Of a stretch of DNA of 48,087 bases, positions 8,256 through 16,415 are shown in pieces. The translations under genes were made by a program, and so were the position numbers. Origin of the DNA: DATBDE01 sp036270095. GTDB taxonomy: Bacteria; Actinomycetota; Thermoleophilia; Solirubrobacterales; Solirubrobacteraceae. The stretch covers positions 1-48,087 of the forward strand of contig DATBDE010000128.1 of NCBI GenBank assembly GCA_036270095.1. Direction: 5' to 3'. Positions within the stretch are counted from its first letter, which is position 1; every line of letters begins with the position of its first letter. The notes below the pieces were generated by a model. The model was not told where the DNA came from. It saw nothing but the letters and a program-made list of their open reading frames with translations, and ran no database searches.

Positions 8256-8678
8256 ATGACACAACAGGGAACGGAAGAGCAACGCTCAGAGGCCTCGGTC
8301 GTCGAGCTGGTGCGCCAGCTGTCTGACCAGACGACGCTGCTGGCGCGCCAGGAGGTGGCGCTGGCGAAGGCCGAGCTGGCCGAGAAGGGCAAGCGCGCGG
8401 GCGTGGGCGCGGGGATGTTCGGCGGCGCCGGGTTGGTCGGTGCCTACGCGGTGGGGGCGTTGGTCGCCGCGGCGATCCTCGGCCTGGCCACCGCCGTGGA
8501 CGGTTGGCTGGCGGCGGTGATCGTCGGCCTCGTGCTCGCCGCGGTGGCCGGCGTCCTCGCCCTGGTGGGCAAGAACAGGGTGCAGCAGGCCACGCCGCCG
8601 CTGCCCGAGGAGGCGATCAGCAACGCCAAGCAGGACGTGGACACCGTAAAGGCCCGAGCGCAGGAGGGGCGCCGATGA
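8256..8678 (+). CDS. Holin-X/DUF1469-type membrane protein
   Basis: 140 aa. N-terminal amphipathic helix (VVELVRQLSDQTTLLARQEV, then ALAKAELAEKG) followed by two transmembrane helices (about residues 50-75 and 80-105) and a short charged tail: the actinobacterial holin-X superfamily layout. Despite the name, these are chromosomal envelope proteins, not phage lysis proteins. ATG follows AAGGAGG. First gene of a run holin-X, DUF3618, YihY, DUF4235 that commonly travels together in Actinobacteria; the next gene overlaps by 4 nt (ATGA). Confidence 0.85.
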   Translation: MTQQGTEEQRSEASVVELVRQLSDQTTLLARQEVALAKAELAEKGKRAGVGAGMFGGAGLVGAYAVGALVAAAILGLATAVDGWLAAVIVGLVLAAVAGVLALVGKNRVQQATPPLPEEAISNAKQDVDTVKARAQEGRR

Positions 8679-9085
8679 CCGACAAAACCGATCCGAAGGG
8701 CAACAAGACGGCGAACGGGGACGCAGGAAACCCGGCGCAGCCTGGTGGCCGCTCGGTCGAGCAGATCGAGCGGGATATCGAGGTCACTCGGGCGGACATG
8801 GGCGACACGGTCGAGGCGCTGGCCGAGAAGACCGACGTCAAGGCCCAGGCACGCAAGCAGGCCGACGAGGTCAAGGCCCAGGCGCAGGAGAAGGTGACCG
8901 CCGCAAAGACCAAGGTCACCGAGGCCAAGGAGGACCTCCTCGTCAAGGCGCAGGCGGCCTCTCCCGAGAGCGCCAGGACCGCCGCCGCCCAGGTCCAGCA
9001 GAAGGCGCGGGAGAACCCGTTGCCGGTGGCGGTCGGGGCGGCCGTCCTTGTCGGCTTTGTCGTCGGGCGTCTGAGCAAGCGCTAG
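8675..9085 (+). CDS. DUF3618 membrane-associated protein
   Basis: 136 aa. Starts with the family signature (RSVEQIERDIEVTRADMGDT, then VEALAEK), followed by an Ala/Lys-rich coiled-coil or amphipathic region (about residues 50-105) and one C-terminal transmembrane helix (LPVAVGAAVLVGFVVGRLSK). Role unknown; probably an envelope-associated tether. Overlaps holin-X by 4 nt. Its stop directly abuts the truncated YihY remnant. Confidence 0.85.
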   Translation: MTDKTDPKGNKTANGDAGNPAQPGGRSVEQIERDIEVTRADMGDTVEALAEKTDVKAQARKQADEVKAQAQEKVTAAKTKVTEAKEDLLVKAQAASPESARTAAAQVQQKARENPLPVAVGAAVLVGFVVGRLSKR

Positions 9086-9884
9086 CGGAGCTCTCGATTC
9101 TCGGCCTGATCGGCCTGTCGGCGACCCAGCCGCTGATCGACAACCTCGACGCGGTCGCGCCGGGCCGGCCAAGCAGATCTTCACCAGCGCGACCCAGAAC
9201 ATCCAGAGCCACCAGGGCGCGGCCAGCGTTGTCCTGATCATCGGGGTGGCGCTGGCCATCTGGTCGGCCTCGGGGTACGTGGCCGCGTTCATGCGCGCCG
9301 CCAACGCGATCTACGACATCGGCGAAGGGCGCCCGATCTACAAGACCCTGCCCGTACGGGTGGGCACGACCATCGTCCTGCTCCTGCTCTTGGCGATCAG
9401 CGCCCTGGCCGTGGTACTGACACTGACCGGCGGACTGGCTCAGCAGGTGGGCAAGGTCCTCGGCATCGGCCAGACCGCCGTCGACGTCTGGGACATCGCC
9501 AAATGGCCTGTCGTGCTCCTCGTCGTCAGCTTCATGTTCTCGCTCCTGTACTGGGCGGCGCCGAACGTCAAGCAGCCCGGCTTTCGCTGGCTGACACCGG
9601 GCGGCCTGATCGCCGTCCTGATCTGGATCGCGATCTCGCTGCTGTTTGCCTTCTACGTGGGCAACTTCAGCTCCTACAACAAGACGTACGGCGCGCTGGC
9701 CGGTGTCGTCGTATTCCTGGTCTGGTTGTGAATCTCGAACCTCGCCGTGCTGCTCGGCGCCGAGCTCAACGCCGAGCTCGAACGCGGCCGCCGCATCGAC
9801 GCCGGCCATCCCTCGCACAAGGAGCCGTTCGTCGAGCCGCACGACACGACCAAGCTCAAGGACACGGAGGTCGAGGCATCGTGA
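9086..9884 (+). pseudogene. YihY/BrkB-family membrane protein, decayed
   Basis: Strong YihY/UPF0761 similarity: NLDAVAPG / PAKQIFTSA, then WSASGYVAAFMRAANAIYDI, YWAAPNVKQPGFRWLTPGG, FSSYNKTYGALAGV and ISNLAVLLGAELNAELERGR. Three defects are visible. The first roughly 90-100 residues are missing and homology begins right after the DUF3618 stop. A one-base loss near 9165 (CCGGGCCGGCC) shifts the frame. A TGA at 9729-9731 replaces the Trp codon in the conserved FLVWLWISN. The frame after the TGA runs to 9884, overlapping the next gene by 4 nt, so the operon layout survived. Intact homologues are inner-membrane proteins of unclear function. Confidence 0.88.
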
Positions 9885-10156
9885 AGGCGCTCTTCACCCC
9901 CATCAGCATCGTCAGCGGGCTGCTCGCCGGCGTCGTGGCGGGACGGATCTTCAAGCTCGTCTGGGGCCTCATCGACGACGAGGAGGCCCCCGATCCCAAG
10001 CACCGCGAGATCGCCTACCTCAAGCTCGTTGCCGCCCTCGTGATCGAGGGCGCGATCATCCGCATCATCCGCGGCCTCGTCGACCACGGATCCCGCCACG
10101 CCTATCACCGCCTCACCGGCAGTTGGCCCGGTGAGGATGAACCGGAGGACAAATGA
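9881..10156 (+). CDS. DUF4235 integral membrane protein
   Basis: 91 aa from a GTG that overlaps the YihY stop (GTGA). Two membrane-associated stretches (FTPISIVSGLLAGVVAGRIF and LVAALVIEGAIIRIIRGLVD) and the conserved start of the DUF4235 family. It ends with a Glu/Asp-rich tail. Usually encoded next to YihY and DUF3618 in Actinobacteria, as here. Function unknown. The next gene's ATG overlaps its stop. Confidence 0.82.
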   Translation: MKALFTPISIVSGLLAGVVAGRIFKLVWGLIDDEEAPDPKHREIAYLKLVAALVIEGAIIRIIRGLVDHGSRHAYHRLTGSWPGEDEPEDK

Positions 10157-10200
10157 GCTCCCTGACCCATCAGCTCAAGCCCCTCGGTGGCTAGGTCCGC

Positions 10201-10506
10201 GTGCTCGTCGACGACGACGAGGCCCAGCGCCGAATCCTCGAGGCGTTCGAGCAAGCCTGCACGGCGTGGCGCCGCGCGCGCAAGCGCTCGCCTAGCGAAG
10301 CGGTCGCCGACCGTAAGGTCCAGGCGAGCGTGCGCAGGGCCGGGGCCTCGCTCGGCAAGGCCGCCAAGCGGATGCAGCGCGAGCAGAAGCCGCCCCATCG
10401 CCCGCGCAAGGTTCTCGTCGGCGTGCTCGTGCTCGCCGGCCTCGGCGGCGTGCTCGCGGGCGCGTCGAAGTGGCTGCAAAGCACGCCATCGGTCGGCGCG
10501 CCCTGA
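10201..10506 (+). CDS. Small basic membrane protein, possibly 5'-interrupted by a TAG
   Basis: 101 aa from GTG 10201. Lys/Arg-rich N-terminal region (ACTAWRRARKRSPSEAV) and a C-terminal transmembrane helix (VLVGVLVLAGLGGVLAGASK). A better-looking start, ATG 10153, overlaps the DUF4235 stop as ATGA and is in the same frame, but a TAG at 10192-10194 stops it after 13 codons (MSSLTHQLKPLGG). So either the gene restarts at GTG 10201, or this is the third damaged gene in the operon. No family recognised. Confidence 0.55.
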   Translation: MLVDDDEAQRRILEAFEQACTAWRRARKRSPSEAVADRKVQASVRRAGASLGKAAKRMQREQKPPHRPRKVLVGVLVLAGLGGVLAGASKWLQSTPSVGAP

Positions 10507-10532
10507 GGGGCGCTCGGGTGACGCCGGGCGGC

Positions 10533-11600
10533 TCAGCCGCGAAGGCTCAGGCCGTGTCCTAGCCGGGTGCGGTCGACGGCCAGAACGCCTCCCTCCGGTT
10601 CGGGCGCGCCCTCGAACAGGCGCCGCTCGAGCCGGACGTGGTCGTGGAAGTACTCCAGGCGAGCGCTGCGCTGCACGCTGCAGGCGGCATGTGCGTGCAG
10701 CGCGGGAGCGCAGTGCGCCGACAGGGACAATCCGTGCGCGGCGGCGAGCGCACCGATGGCCCGGTAGCCGGTCAGGCCCAGGCAGCGGGTGGCGTCGGCC
10801 TGGAGCACGTCGACGGCCTCGGCCGCCAGCATGTGCTGTGCGTCCTCGGGTGTCCACAGGTACTCGCCCGCGGCGACCGGCACACCCGCAGGCGTGGCGC
10901 CGCGCACGGCGCGCAGCCCGTGGAGGTCCTGGCTGCTGACCGGTTCCTCGAGCCAGCCGATGCCGTCGGCGGCACGGTGGAGCTCGTGGGCCCGGTGCAC
11001 GGCCTCGTGGCGGGGCCAGGCGCCGTTGGCGTCGAGGTAGAGCTCCGTGTCGGGTCCGATGGCCTCGCGTGCCACCCGGACGCGACGGGGGTCTGAGGCC
11101 GGGTCGGCGCCGACTTTCATCTTCACCGCGGCCATACCGTCAGCGGCCCAGCCGCCGAGCTGCTCGGTGAGGCGCGCGTCGTCGTAGGTGCAGAAGCCCC
11201 CGGAGCCGTAGACCCCGATTGCGGTCCGGAAGGCGCCGAGGGCGAGCGCGAGAGGAAGCTCGCGCGCCCGCGCGAACCGGTCCCACAGCGCGATGTCGAC
11301 GGCGCTGATCGCGCACGCCGCGAGGCCGGCGTCGCCGTCGTTGCGCACTGCCCGCCGCATCGCCAGCCAGCAGGCGCCGACGCAGTCGAGGTCACATCCG
11401 TCGAGCGCGGATGCGAGCTTGCCCTCGACGACCTCCGCCGCCGCGCCGTCGGCGTAGGTCCAGCCCAGCCCCGACACGCCGACTGCGGTCACCTCGACGA
11501 TGACCGCGGTCGTGCTGTCCCACGCCAGTGTCCCGTCGCTCTCCGGCGCGTCGGTCGGGACCGTGCGCCGCTGAACGTCCAGACGCTCGAGCTCGGCCAT
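10533..11600 (-). CDS. Enolase-superfamily enzyme, mandelate racemase/muconate-lactonizing subgroup
   Basis: 355 aa, normal length. The capping domain is followed by the TIM-barrel motifs: K160-x-K162 (AAVKMKVG), first metal ligand D190 in LYLDANGAW, second in WLEEP (E218), third E246 in VAAGEY, and an Asp-His pair (D268 in LQADATRCLG, H296 in SAHCAP) as in mandelate racemase and sugar-acid dehydratases. Such enzymes abstract the alpha-proton of a carboxylate. Substrate unknown; a sugar-acid dehydratase is a reasonable guess. It follows the TPP enzyme by 18 nt and is the last gene of a four-gene minus-strand operon. Confidence 0.85.
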   Translation of the reverse strand: MAELERLDVQRRTVPTDAPESDGTLAWDSTTAVIVEVTAVGVSGLGWTYADGAAAEVVEGKLASALDGCDLDCVGACWLAMRRAVRNDGDAGLAACAISAVDIALWDRFARARELPLALALGAFRTAIGVYGSGGFCTYDDARLTEQLGGWAADGMAAVKMKVGADPASDPRRVRVAREAIGPDTELYLDANGAWPRHEAVHRAHELHRAADGIGWLEEPVSSQDLHGLRAVRGATPAGVPVAAGEYLWTPEDAQHMLAAEAVDVLQADATRCLGLTGYRAIGALAAAHGLSLSAHCAPALHAHAACSVQRSARLEYFHDHVRLERRLFEGAPEPEGGVLAVDRTRLGHGLSLRG

Positions 11601-11618
11601 GGCCGAGTCCGCCGCCGC

Positions 11619-13409
11619 TCAGCGGGTCAAGAACTCGGCCAGCTTGCCGCGCAGCGCCTGGCGCGTGAAGTGCGGCGCGGCGCGGTCGCCTTGCGCGATC
11701 GTCTGGGCGAGCTGCTTGGCCTGCTCGATGGTGATGTGGGGCGGGAGCGGCGGCACCTCCGGGTCGGTGACGAATTCGATGAGCGCGGGGCCGTCGGCTG
11801 CGAGCGCCTCGTCCCAGGCGGAGCCGACGTCCTGCGGGCGTTCCACGCGGGTGCCGTGCAGGCCGAGCGATCGCGCGTAGCCGGCATAGTCGAAGTCGGG
11901 CAGGACCTGCGAGGCGTCGAGTTTGGGGTCGCCGTTCATCACTCGTTGCTCCCATGTGACCTGGTTGAGGTCGCGATTGTTGAGCACGGCCACGACCAAG
12001 CGCGGGTCGCTCCAGCGCTGCGCGTAGTGGGCCACGTCGACGAGGGCGTTGTTGCCGAGCATCTGCATCGCGCCGTCGCCGACCGAGGCGATCACGGGTC
12101 GGTCCGGATAGGCGAACTTGGCCGCCAGCGCGTAGGGCACGGCGGGGCACATGGTCGCCAGCGTGCCCGAGAGCGCCGCGTCCATGCCGGCGCGCAGCCG
12201 CGGGTGGCGCGCCCACCAGTTCGTCGCCGACCCGGAGTCGGCGGTGAGGATGGCGCGGTCGGGCAGCCGCGGCGAGAGCTCGTGGAACACCAGCTGCGGG
12301 TTGATGGGATCCGCGGCCTGGTGCGCGCGCTCGTCGAGGATCTGCCACCAGCGCTCCACGCCCTGCTCGATCGCTTCGCGCCATGCGCCATCGCGCTGCT
12401 CCTCGAGCAGCGGCAGCAGCGCGCGCAGCGTGTCGGCGGCGTCGCCGACCAGGTTGACCTCGGTCGGGTAGCGCGCCCCGATCTGGCGGGCGTCGATGTC
12501 GATCTGCACGCCGCGGGCCTGCCCGGGCTCGGGCAGCCACTCGGAGTAGGGGAAGCTCGACCCGACGATGAGCAGGGTGTCGCAGTCCTGCATGAGCTCG
12601 TAGGAGGGCTTGGTGCCGAGCAGACCGATCGAGCCGGTGACCCAGGGCAGGTCGTCGGGCAGCACGGCGCGGCCGTTGAGCGCGCGGGCGGCGCCGGCGC
12701 CGAGCCGGTCGGCCACCGCGATGACCTCGTGGACGGCGCCCTTGGCGCCCTGGCCGACCAGCAGCGCGACGCGCCGGCCCGCGTTGAGTGCCGCTGCCGC
12801 CTCCGCCAGCGACTGCTCATCCGGGACCACGTGCGGACGGCGGATCCCCCGGGGCGAAGAGAACACGGCACCGTGCGCGCGCGGCGGCTCTGCGTAGGGC
12901 AGCTCCTGGACGTCGTTGGGAACGATCACGCACGTGGGCGAGCGGGTGGCCTGAGCGATGCGCATGGCTCGGTCGACGATGTGTGCCGCCTGCTCGGGAA
13001 CGACGCACTCGGCCACGAACTCGTGCGCCACGTCCTTGAACAGCGAGACCAGGTCGATCTCCTGCTGGTACTCGGCGCCGAGCGACATGCGCGCCTGCTG
13101 CCCCACGATCGCGACCACCGGCTGGTGATCGAGCTTGGCGTCATACAGGCCGTTGAGCAGGTGGACCGCGCCGGGACCCGACGTCGCCATGCACACCCCG
13201 ACCTCACCCGTGAACTTCGCGTGCGCACAGGCAGCAAAGGCCGCGATCTCCTCGTGGCGCACCTGCGTGAACTCGATCCGGTCACCGACCTCGTGGAAGG
13301 CGCCGAGGAGCCCGTTGATCCCGTCGCCGGGGTAGCCATAGATCCGCCGGATGCCCCAGTCGTCGGCCAACCGTTCGAGGATGAACTGCCCTGTCGTCTG
13401 CTCGGCCAT
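11619..13409 (-). CDS. Thiamine-pyrophosphate enzyme of the pyruvate oxidase/acetolactate synthase family
   Basis: 596 aa, three-domain length. N-terminal PYR domain with the activating Glu (QVRHEEIAAFAACAHAKFTG, about residues 45-65), a central domain (residues about 190-330), and the C-terminal PP domain with the TPP motif GDGAMQMLGNNALVDV ending in VVAVLNNRDLNQ. Closest in type to pyruvate dehydrogenase (quinone)/PoxB-like proteins, which turn pyruvate into acetate or acetyl-phosphate. No C-terminal lipid-binding helix of PoxB is evident, so the acceptor is uncertain. Start ATG 13409 has AAAGGA upstream. A 76-nt gap separates it from GH15. Confidence 0.88.
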   Translation of the reverse strand: MAEQTTGQFILERLADDWGIRRIYGYPGDGINGLLGAFHEVGDRIEFTQVRHEEIAAFAACAHAKFTGEVGVCMATSGPGAVHLLNGLYDAKLDHQPVVAIVGQQARMSLGAEYQQEIDLVSLFKDVAHEFVAECVVPEQAAHIVDRAMRIAQATRSPTCVIVPNDVQELPYAEPPRAHGAVFSSPRGIRRPHVVPDEQSLAEAAAALNAGRRVALLVGQGAKGAVHEVIAVADRLGAGAARALNGRAVLPDDLPWVTGSIGLLGTKPSYELMQDCDTLLIVGSSFPYSEWLPEPGQARGVQIDIDARQIGARYPTEVNLVGDAADTLRALLPLLEEQRDGAWREAIEQGVERWWQILDERAHQAADPINPQLVFHELSPRLPDRAILTADSGSATNWWARHPRLRAGMDAALSGTLATMCPAVPYALAAKFAYPDRPVIASVGDGAMQMLGNNALVDVAHYAQRWSDPRLVVAVLNNRDLNQVTWEQRVMNGDPKLDASQVLPDFDYAGYARSLGLHGTRVERPQDVGSAWDEALAADGPALIEFVTDPEVPPLPPHITIEQAKQLAQTIAQGDRAAPHFTRQALRGKLAEFLTR

Positions 13410-13485
13410 GATGAATCCTTTGGGTCGTCTGGCGAGCACTGGTACCCGAGGCGGGCATCCCAAAAGCATGCGCTTCCGCTGCGCG

Positions 13486-15318
13486 CTATTGGAGGCTGTC
13501 GGTGGGCGCGCCGGCGAGCGCGAGTGCTGCGGTGATGTGCGAGAGGTGGGTCAGGGCCTGCGGCACGTTGCCGGTGGCTGCGCCGCGCTCGGGATCGTGC
13601 TCCTCGGTGAAGATGCCGAGCTCGTTGGCGGTGGACAGAGCGGCGTCGAAGGCCGCGCGCGCCTGGTCGACGCGGCCTTGGTGCGCGAGCGCCTCGGCGA
13701 GCCAGAACGAGCAGGCCAGGAAGGCACCCTCGCGTCCGGGCAGGCCGTCGTCCTCGTTGTAGCGGCGTACCAGCCCGCCCCAGCCCAGCTCGTCCCTGAT
13801 CCAGTCGGTCGTGGCCAGCATGCGCGGGTCGTCGACGGGCACGAAGTCGACGAGCGGGATGAGTAGCAGGGCCCCGTCCGGGCGCGGATGGCCGAAGGCC
13901 TGGATGAAGGCGCCGCGCTGCTCATCGACCCCGTCACGCTCCACGGCCGCGCGGATCTCGTTGCGGGTGCGCTCCCAGCGGCGCTCGGGCGCCTTGCGCA
14001 GGCACTCGCGGGCGAGCCGCAGCCCGCGGTCCAGCGCCGCCCAGCACATGACCTTGGAGTGGACGAAGTGCCGTGGCTCGCCGCGCCACTCCCACAGGCC
14101 GCGATCGGGCTGGCGCCAGGCCTCGGCGGCGCGGTCGACGAGGGCGACGATGAAGCGCCAGTGGTCGTCGTCGGGCGCATGCCCGCGCTGGTGCCACCGG
14201 TAGGTGAGGTCGACGAGCAGGCCGAGCGCGTCGAGCTGGAACTGCGCCGCCGCGTTGTTGCCGATCCGCACCGGGCGCGCGCCGCGATAGCCCGCGAGCT
14301 CGAGCTCGAGCTCGGGGATCCGGCGCTCACCGCCCACGCCGTAGGCGATGCGCAGGTCTTCGGCGTGGCCGGCGGCCGAGCGCTCGACGAAGCGGCGGAA
14401 GCGGTTGGCTTCGGCCTCGTGCCCGAGGTCGGCGAGGGCGCGCGCCGCGAACGTCGAGTCGCGCACCCAGGCGTAGCGGTAGTCCCAGTTGCGAACACCG
14501 CCCGGGGTCTCGGGCAGCGAAGTGGTCGCGGCAGCCACCACGGCGCCGGTCGGCTCGTAGGTCAGCGCTCTCAGCACCAGCGCCGAGCGCTTGACCCCGG
14601 CCGCCTCGGGTGTGCCCAGGTCGGCGGTCCGCTCCGACCAGTCGCGCCATGCCTCCTGGGTACGCTCCAGCAGCCGGTCGACCCCGCCGGCGTCGAGATC
14701 GGGCACACCCTGGTCATCGAGCGTGCTCGGGCGGCAGAAGCGCAGCCACAGGCGCGCCCGCTCGCCGCCGCGCACGGTCACGCGCGCCGCGAGGTCATGG
14801 GCTCCGTCGGGCTCGAGGTGAAGGTCGCCGCCGACAGCGAGGCCGTCGTCCCCGCCGATCACATGGTGGAGGCCGACGCCCGCGTGGCGGACCTGGGGCT
14901 GGATGTCGCCGTAGTCGAAGCGGGGGGCGACGTGCACGTCGAGGTCGACGAACCCGCGCACGCCCTCGATCACTCGCAGCAGGAGCGGGCCGGGTTCGAT
15001 CGGGTCGGCCGTGAGCCCGCCCTCGGGCAGAGCGAGGCAGTCGAGCACCCTCGTCTCGCCGCCGGCAGCCCGGAACGTGGTCTCGAGCACGAGCGACCCG
15101 TTGAGGTAGCGCTGGAACGCGCTCGCTTGCGCATCGTCCGGGGCGATCGTGCAGTGGCCGCCGCGGCCGCGGTCGAGCAGGCGCCCGAAGCAACTGCCCG
15201 AGTCGAACCGGGGCACGCACCACCAGTCGATCGAGCCGCGGGAGACGAGTGCCGCCGTGCGGCAGTCGCCGATCAGCCCGTAGTCCTCGATCCTCGCGTG
15301 GTCGCAATCCGCGCTCAC
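13486..15318 (-). CDS. Glycoside hydrolase family 15 (glucoamylase/trehalase type)
   Basis: 610 aa. N-terminal beta-sandwich begins IEDYGLIGDCRTAALVSRGS and continues IDWWCVPRFDS, the hallmark of bacterial GH15 proteins. The (alpha/alpha)6 barrel has NWDYRYAWVRDSTFAARAL and the C-terminal EGAFLACSFWLAEALA, with a catalytic-type Glu. No signal peptide, so intracellular; it would release glucose from alpha-glucans or split trehalose. Its ATG overlaps the SDR stop by 4 nt (ATGA), which fixes the start. Likely role in glycogen or trehalose turnover. Confidence 0.92.
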   Translation of the reverse strand: MSADCDHARIEDYGLIGDCRTAALVSRGSIDWWCVPRFDSGSCFGRLLDRGRGGHCTIAPDDAQASAFQRYLNGSLVLETTFRAAGGETRVLDCLALPEGGLTADPIEPGPLLLRVIEGVRGFVDLDVHVAPRFDYGDIQPQVRHAGVGLHHVIGGDDGLAVGGDLHLEPDGAHDLAARVTVRGGERARLWLRFCRPSTLDDQGVPDLDAGGVDRLLERTQEAWRDWSERTADLGTPEAAGVKRSALVLRALTYEPTGAVVAAATTSLPETPGGVRNWDYRYAWVRDSTFAARALADLGHEAEANRFRRFVERSAAGHAEDLRIAYGVGGERRIPELELELAGYRGARPVRIGNNAAAQFQLDALGLLVDLTYRWHQRGHAPDDDHWRFIVALVDRAAEAWRQPDRGLWEWRGEPRHFVHSKVMCWAALDRGLRLARECLRKAPERRWERTRNEIRAAVERDGVDEQRGAFIQAFGHPRPDGALLLIPLVDFVPVDDPRMLATTDWIRDELGWGGLVRRYNEDDGLPGREGAFLACSFWLAEALAHQGRVDQARAAFDAALSTANELGIFTEEHDPERGAATGNVPQALTHLSHITAALALAGAPTDSLQ

Positions 15319-16304
15319 CGGCGGGTGCCAGCGACGAGCAGCGCGGCCGCGGTCCCGAGGGCGCCGGCGCCGGCCGCCATCAGCGTCCCCTTATGCGTGG
15401 TGAGCCACAGCTGGACGCTGCTCGGCTTGGACTCGTCGTCGAAGTCGCCGTGGGCGCCGCGGTCACCGGGGAGGGGCTCAAACAGGTTGTCGGGACGGTC
15501 GCCGTTGACCGGCTGGTCGGTCTGCTGGGCGTCGAACCCCGTGCGCGCCAGGTAGTGGTCGCCGACCCCGGGCATGACCTTGTTGCCGATCACCGTGATC
15601 GCGGTCGAGGCGCCGACTTTGATCTCGCGTCGCGGATGCTCGGAGGCCCATACGATCGCCTTGGCCGCCACCTCGGGCTGGTACACGGGCGCCACGGGTC
15701 GCGGATGCCGCGGCAGGCGCGTGCGCACGGTGTCGAATTGGGGCGTGTTCAGGGCCGGCATCTGCACCATCGTGAGCCCGACGTTCGAGCGCTCGTGGAG
15801 GAGCTCGGTCCGCACCGACTCGGTGAAACCCTCCACCGCGTGCTTGGCGCCGCAGTAGGCGGACTGCAGCGGGATGCCGCGGTAGGCCAGGGCACTGCCG
15901 ACCTGCACGATCGTGCCCCGGTCGCGTGGGCGCATGCACCGCAGCGCGGCCATCGTGCCCCAGACGAACCCGAGGTAGGTGACCTCGGTCGCCCGGCGGA
16001 ACTCCTCCGGCGCGACCTCCCATACCGGCGCGAAGATCGACGTCATCGCATCGTTGACCCAGACGTCGATCGGTCCGAGCTCCGCCTCGGCCTGCTCGGC
16101 CGCAGCCTCGACCTGCGCCGAGTCGGCCACGTCGGTGGGGAGCACGAGCGCGCGCCCGCCGGCCGCGACGATGTCGCGCCGCGCGCCCTCGAGCCCGTCC
16201 TCGCCGCGAGCCAGCAGCGCGACCTGGTCACCGCGGGCGCCGAAGGCACGGGCCGCGGCCCGGCCGACGCCGGCGCTGGCGCCGGTGACGACGACTGTGC
16301 GCAT
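15315..16304 (-). CDS. SDR-family oxidoreductase with C-terminal membrane anchor
   Basis: 329 aa. Classical SDR signatures: TGASAGVGRAAA (cofactor loop, residues 7-18), WVNDAM in place of NNAG (residues 82-87), and the S137/Y150/K154 catalytic set in VGSALAYRGIPLQSAYCGAK. After the Rossmann domain there is a roughly 60-residue extension ending in a hydrophobic helix (LMAAGAGALGTAAALLVAG) plus RR, which suggests membrane attachment. The ATG at 16304 is preferred over TTG 16313 because a GGGAAG lies at proper distance. First gene of the operon and divergent from the FAD/Fe-S oxidoreductase. Confidence 0.88.
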   Translation of the reverse strand: MRTVVVTGASAGVGRAAARAFGARGDQVALLARGEDGLEGARRDIVAAGGRALVLPTDVADSAQVEAAAEQAEAELGPIDVWVNDAMTSIFAPVWEVAPEEFRRATEVTYLGFVWGTMAALRCMRPRDRGTIVQVGSALAYRGIPLQSAYCGAKHAVEGFTESVRTELLHERSNVGLTMVQMPALNTPQFDTVRTRLPRHPRPVAPVYQPEVAAKAIVWASEHPRREIKVGASTAITVIGNKVMPGVGDHYLARTGFDAQQTDQPVNGDRPDNLFEPLPGDRGAHGDFDDESKPSSVQLWLTTHKGTLMAAGAGALGTAAALLVAGTRR

Positions 16305-16415
16305 GCCGGCCAACTTCCCGGGCGCGGATCGTCCTATGCGAGCGAACGTCAGCTACCAGACACGCCGGTATTTTGGGTGTGGGAGAAGCGCCGGCGACCG
16401 GGTACCGCGAACGCC
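16305..16415. promoter_or_regulatory. Divergent promoter region
   Basis: These 111 bp lie between the SDR operon and the FAD/Fe-S oxidoreductase and must serve both. Reading rightwards, TATTTT at about 16371-16376 could be a -10 box with a poor -35. Reading leftwards, a CATAGGAC-type element at about 16333-16340 is possible. Both are weak calls. Confidence 0.3.

Noticed and set aside
8256..9085. Prophage remnant suggested by the holin-like gene
   Set aside because: Holin-X/DUF3618/YihY/DUF4235 is a chromosomal actinobacterial set; no phage structural, integrase or lysis genes are present.
9729..9731. TGA read as tryptophan (genetic code change)
   Set aside because: TGA is used as a normal stop by many intact genes here, often in ATGA/GTGA overlaps, so this is a single nonsense change.
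15249..16415. Long in-frame extension upstream of the FAD/Fe-S oxidoreductase
   Set aside because: It is antisense to the SDR gene, has low-complexity Arg/Gly content, and family homology begins only after the GTG at 16416.
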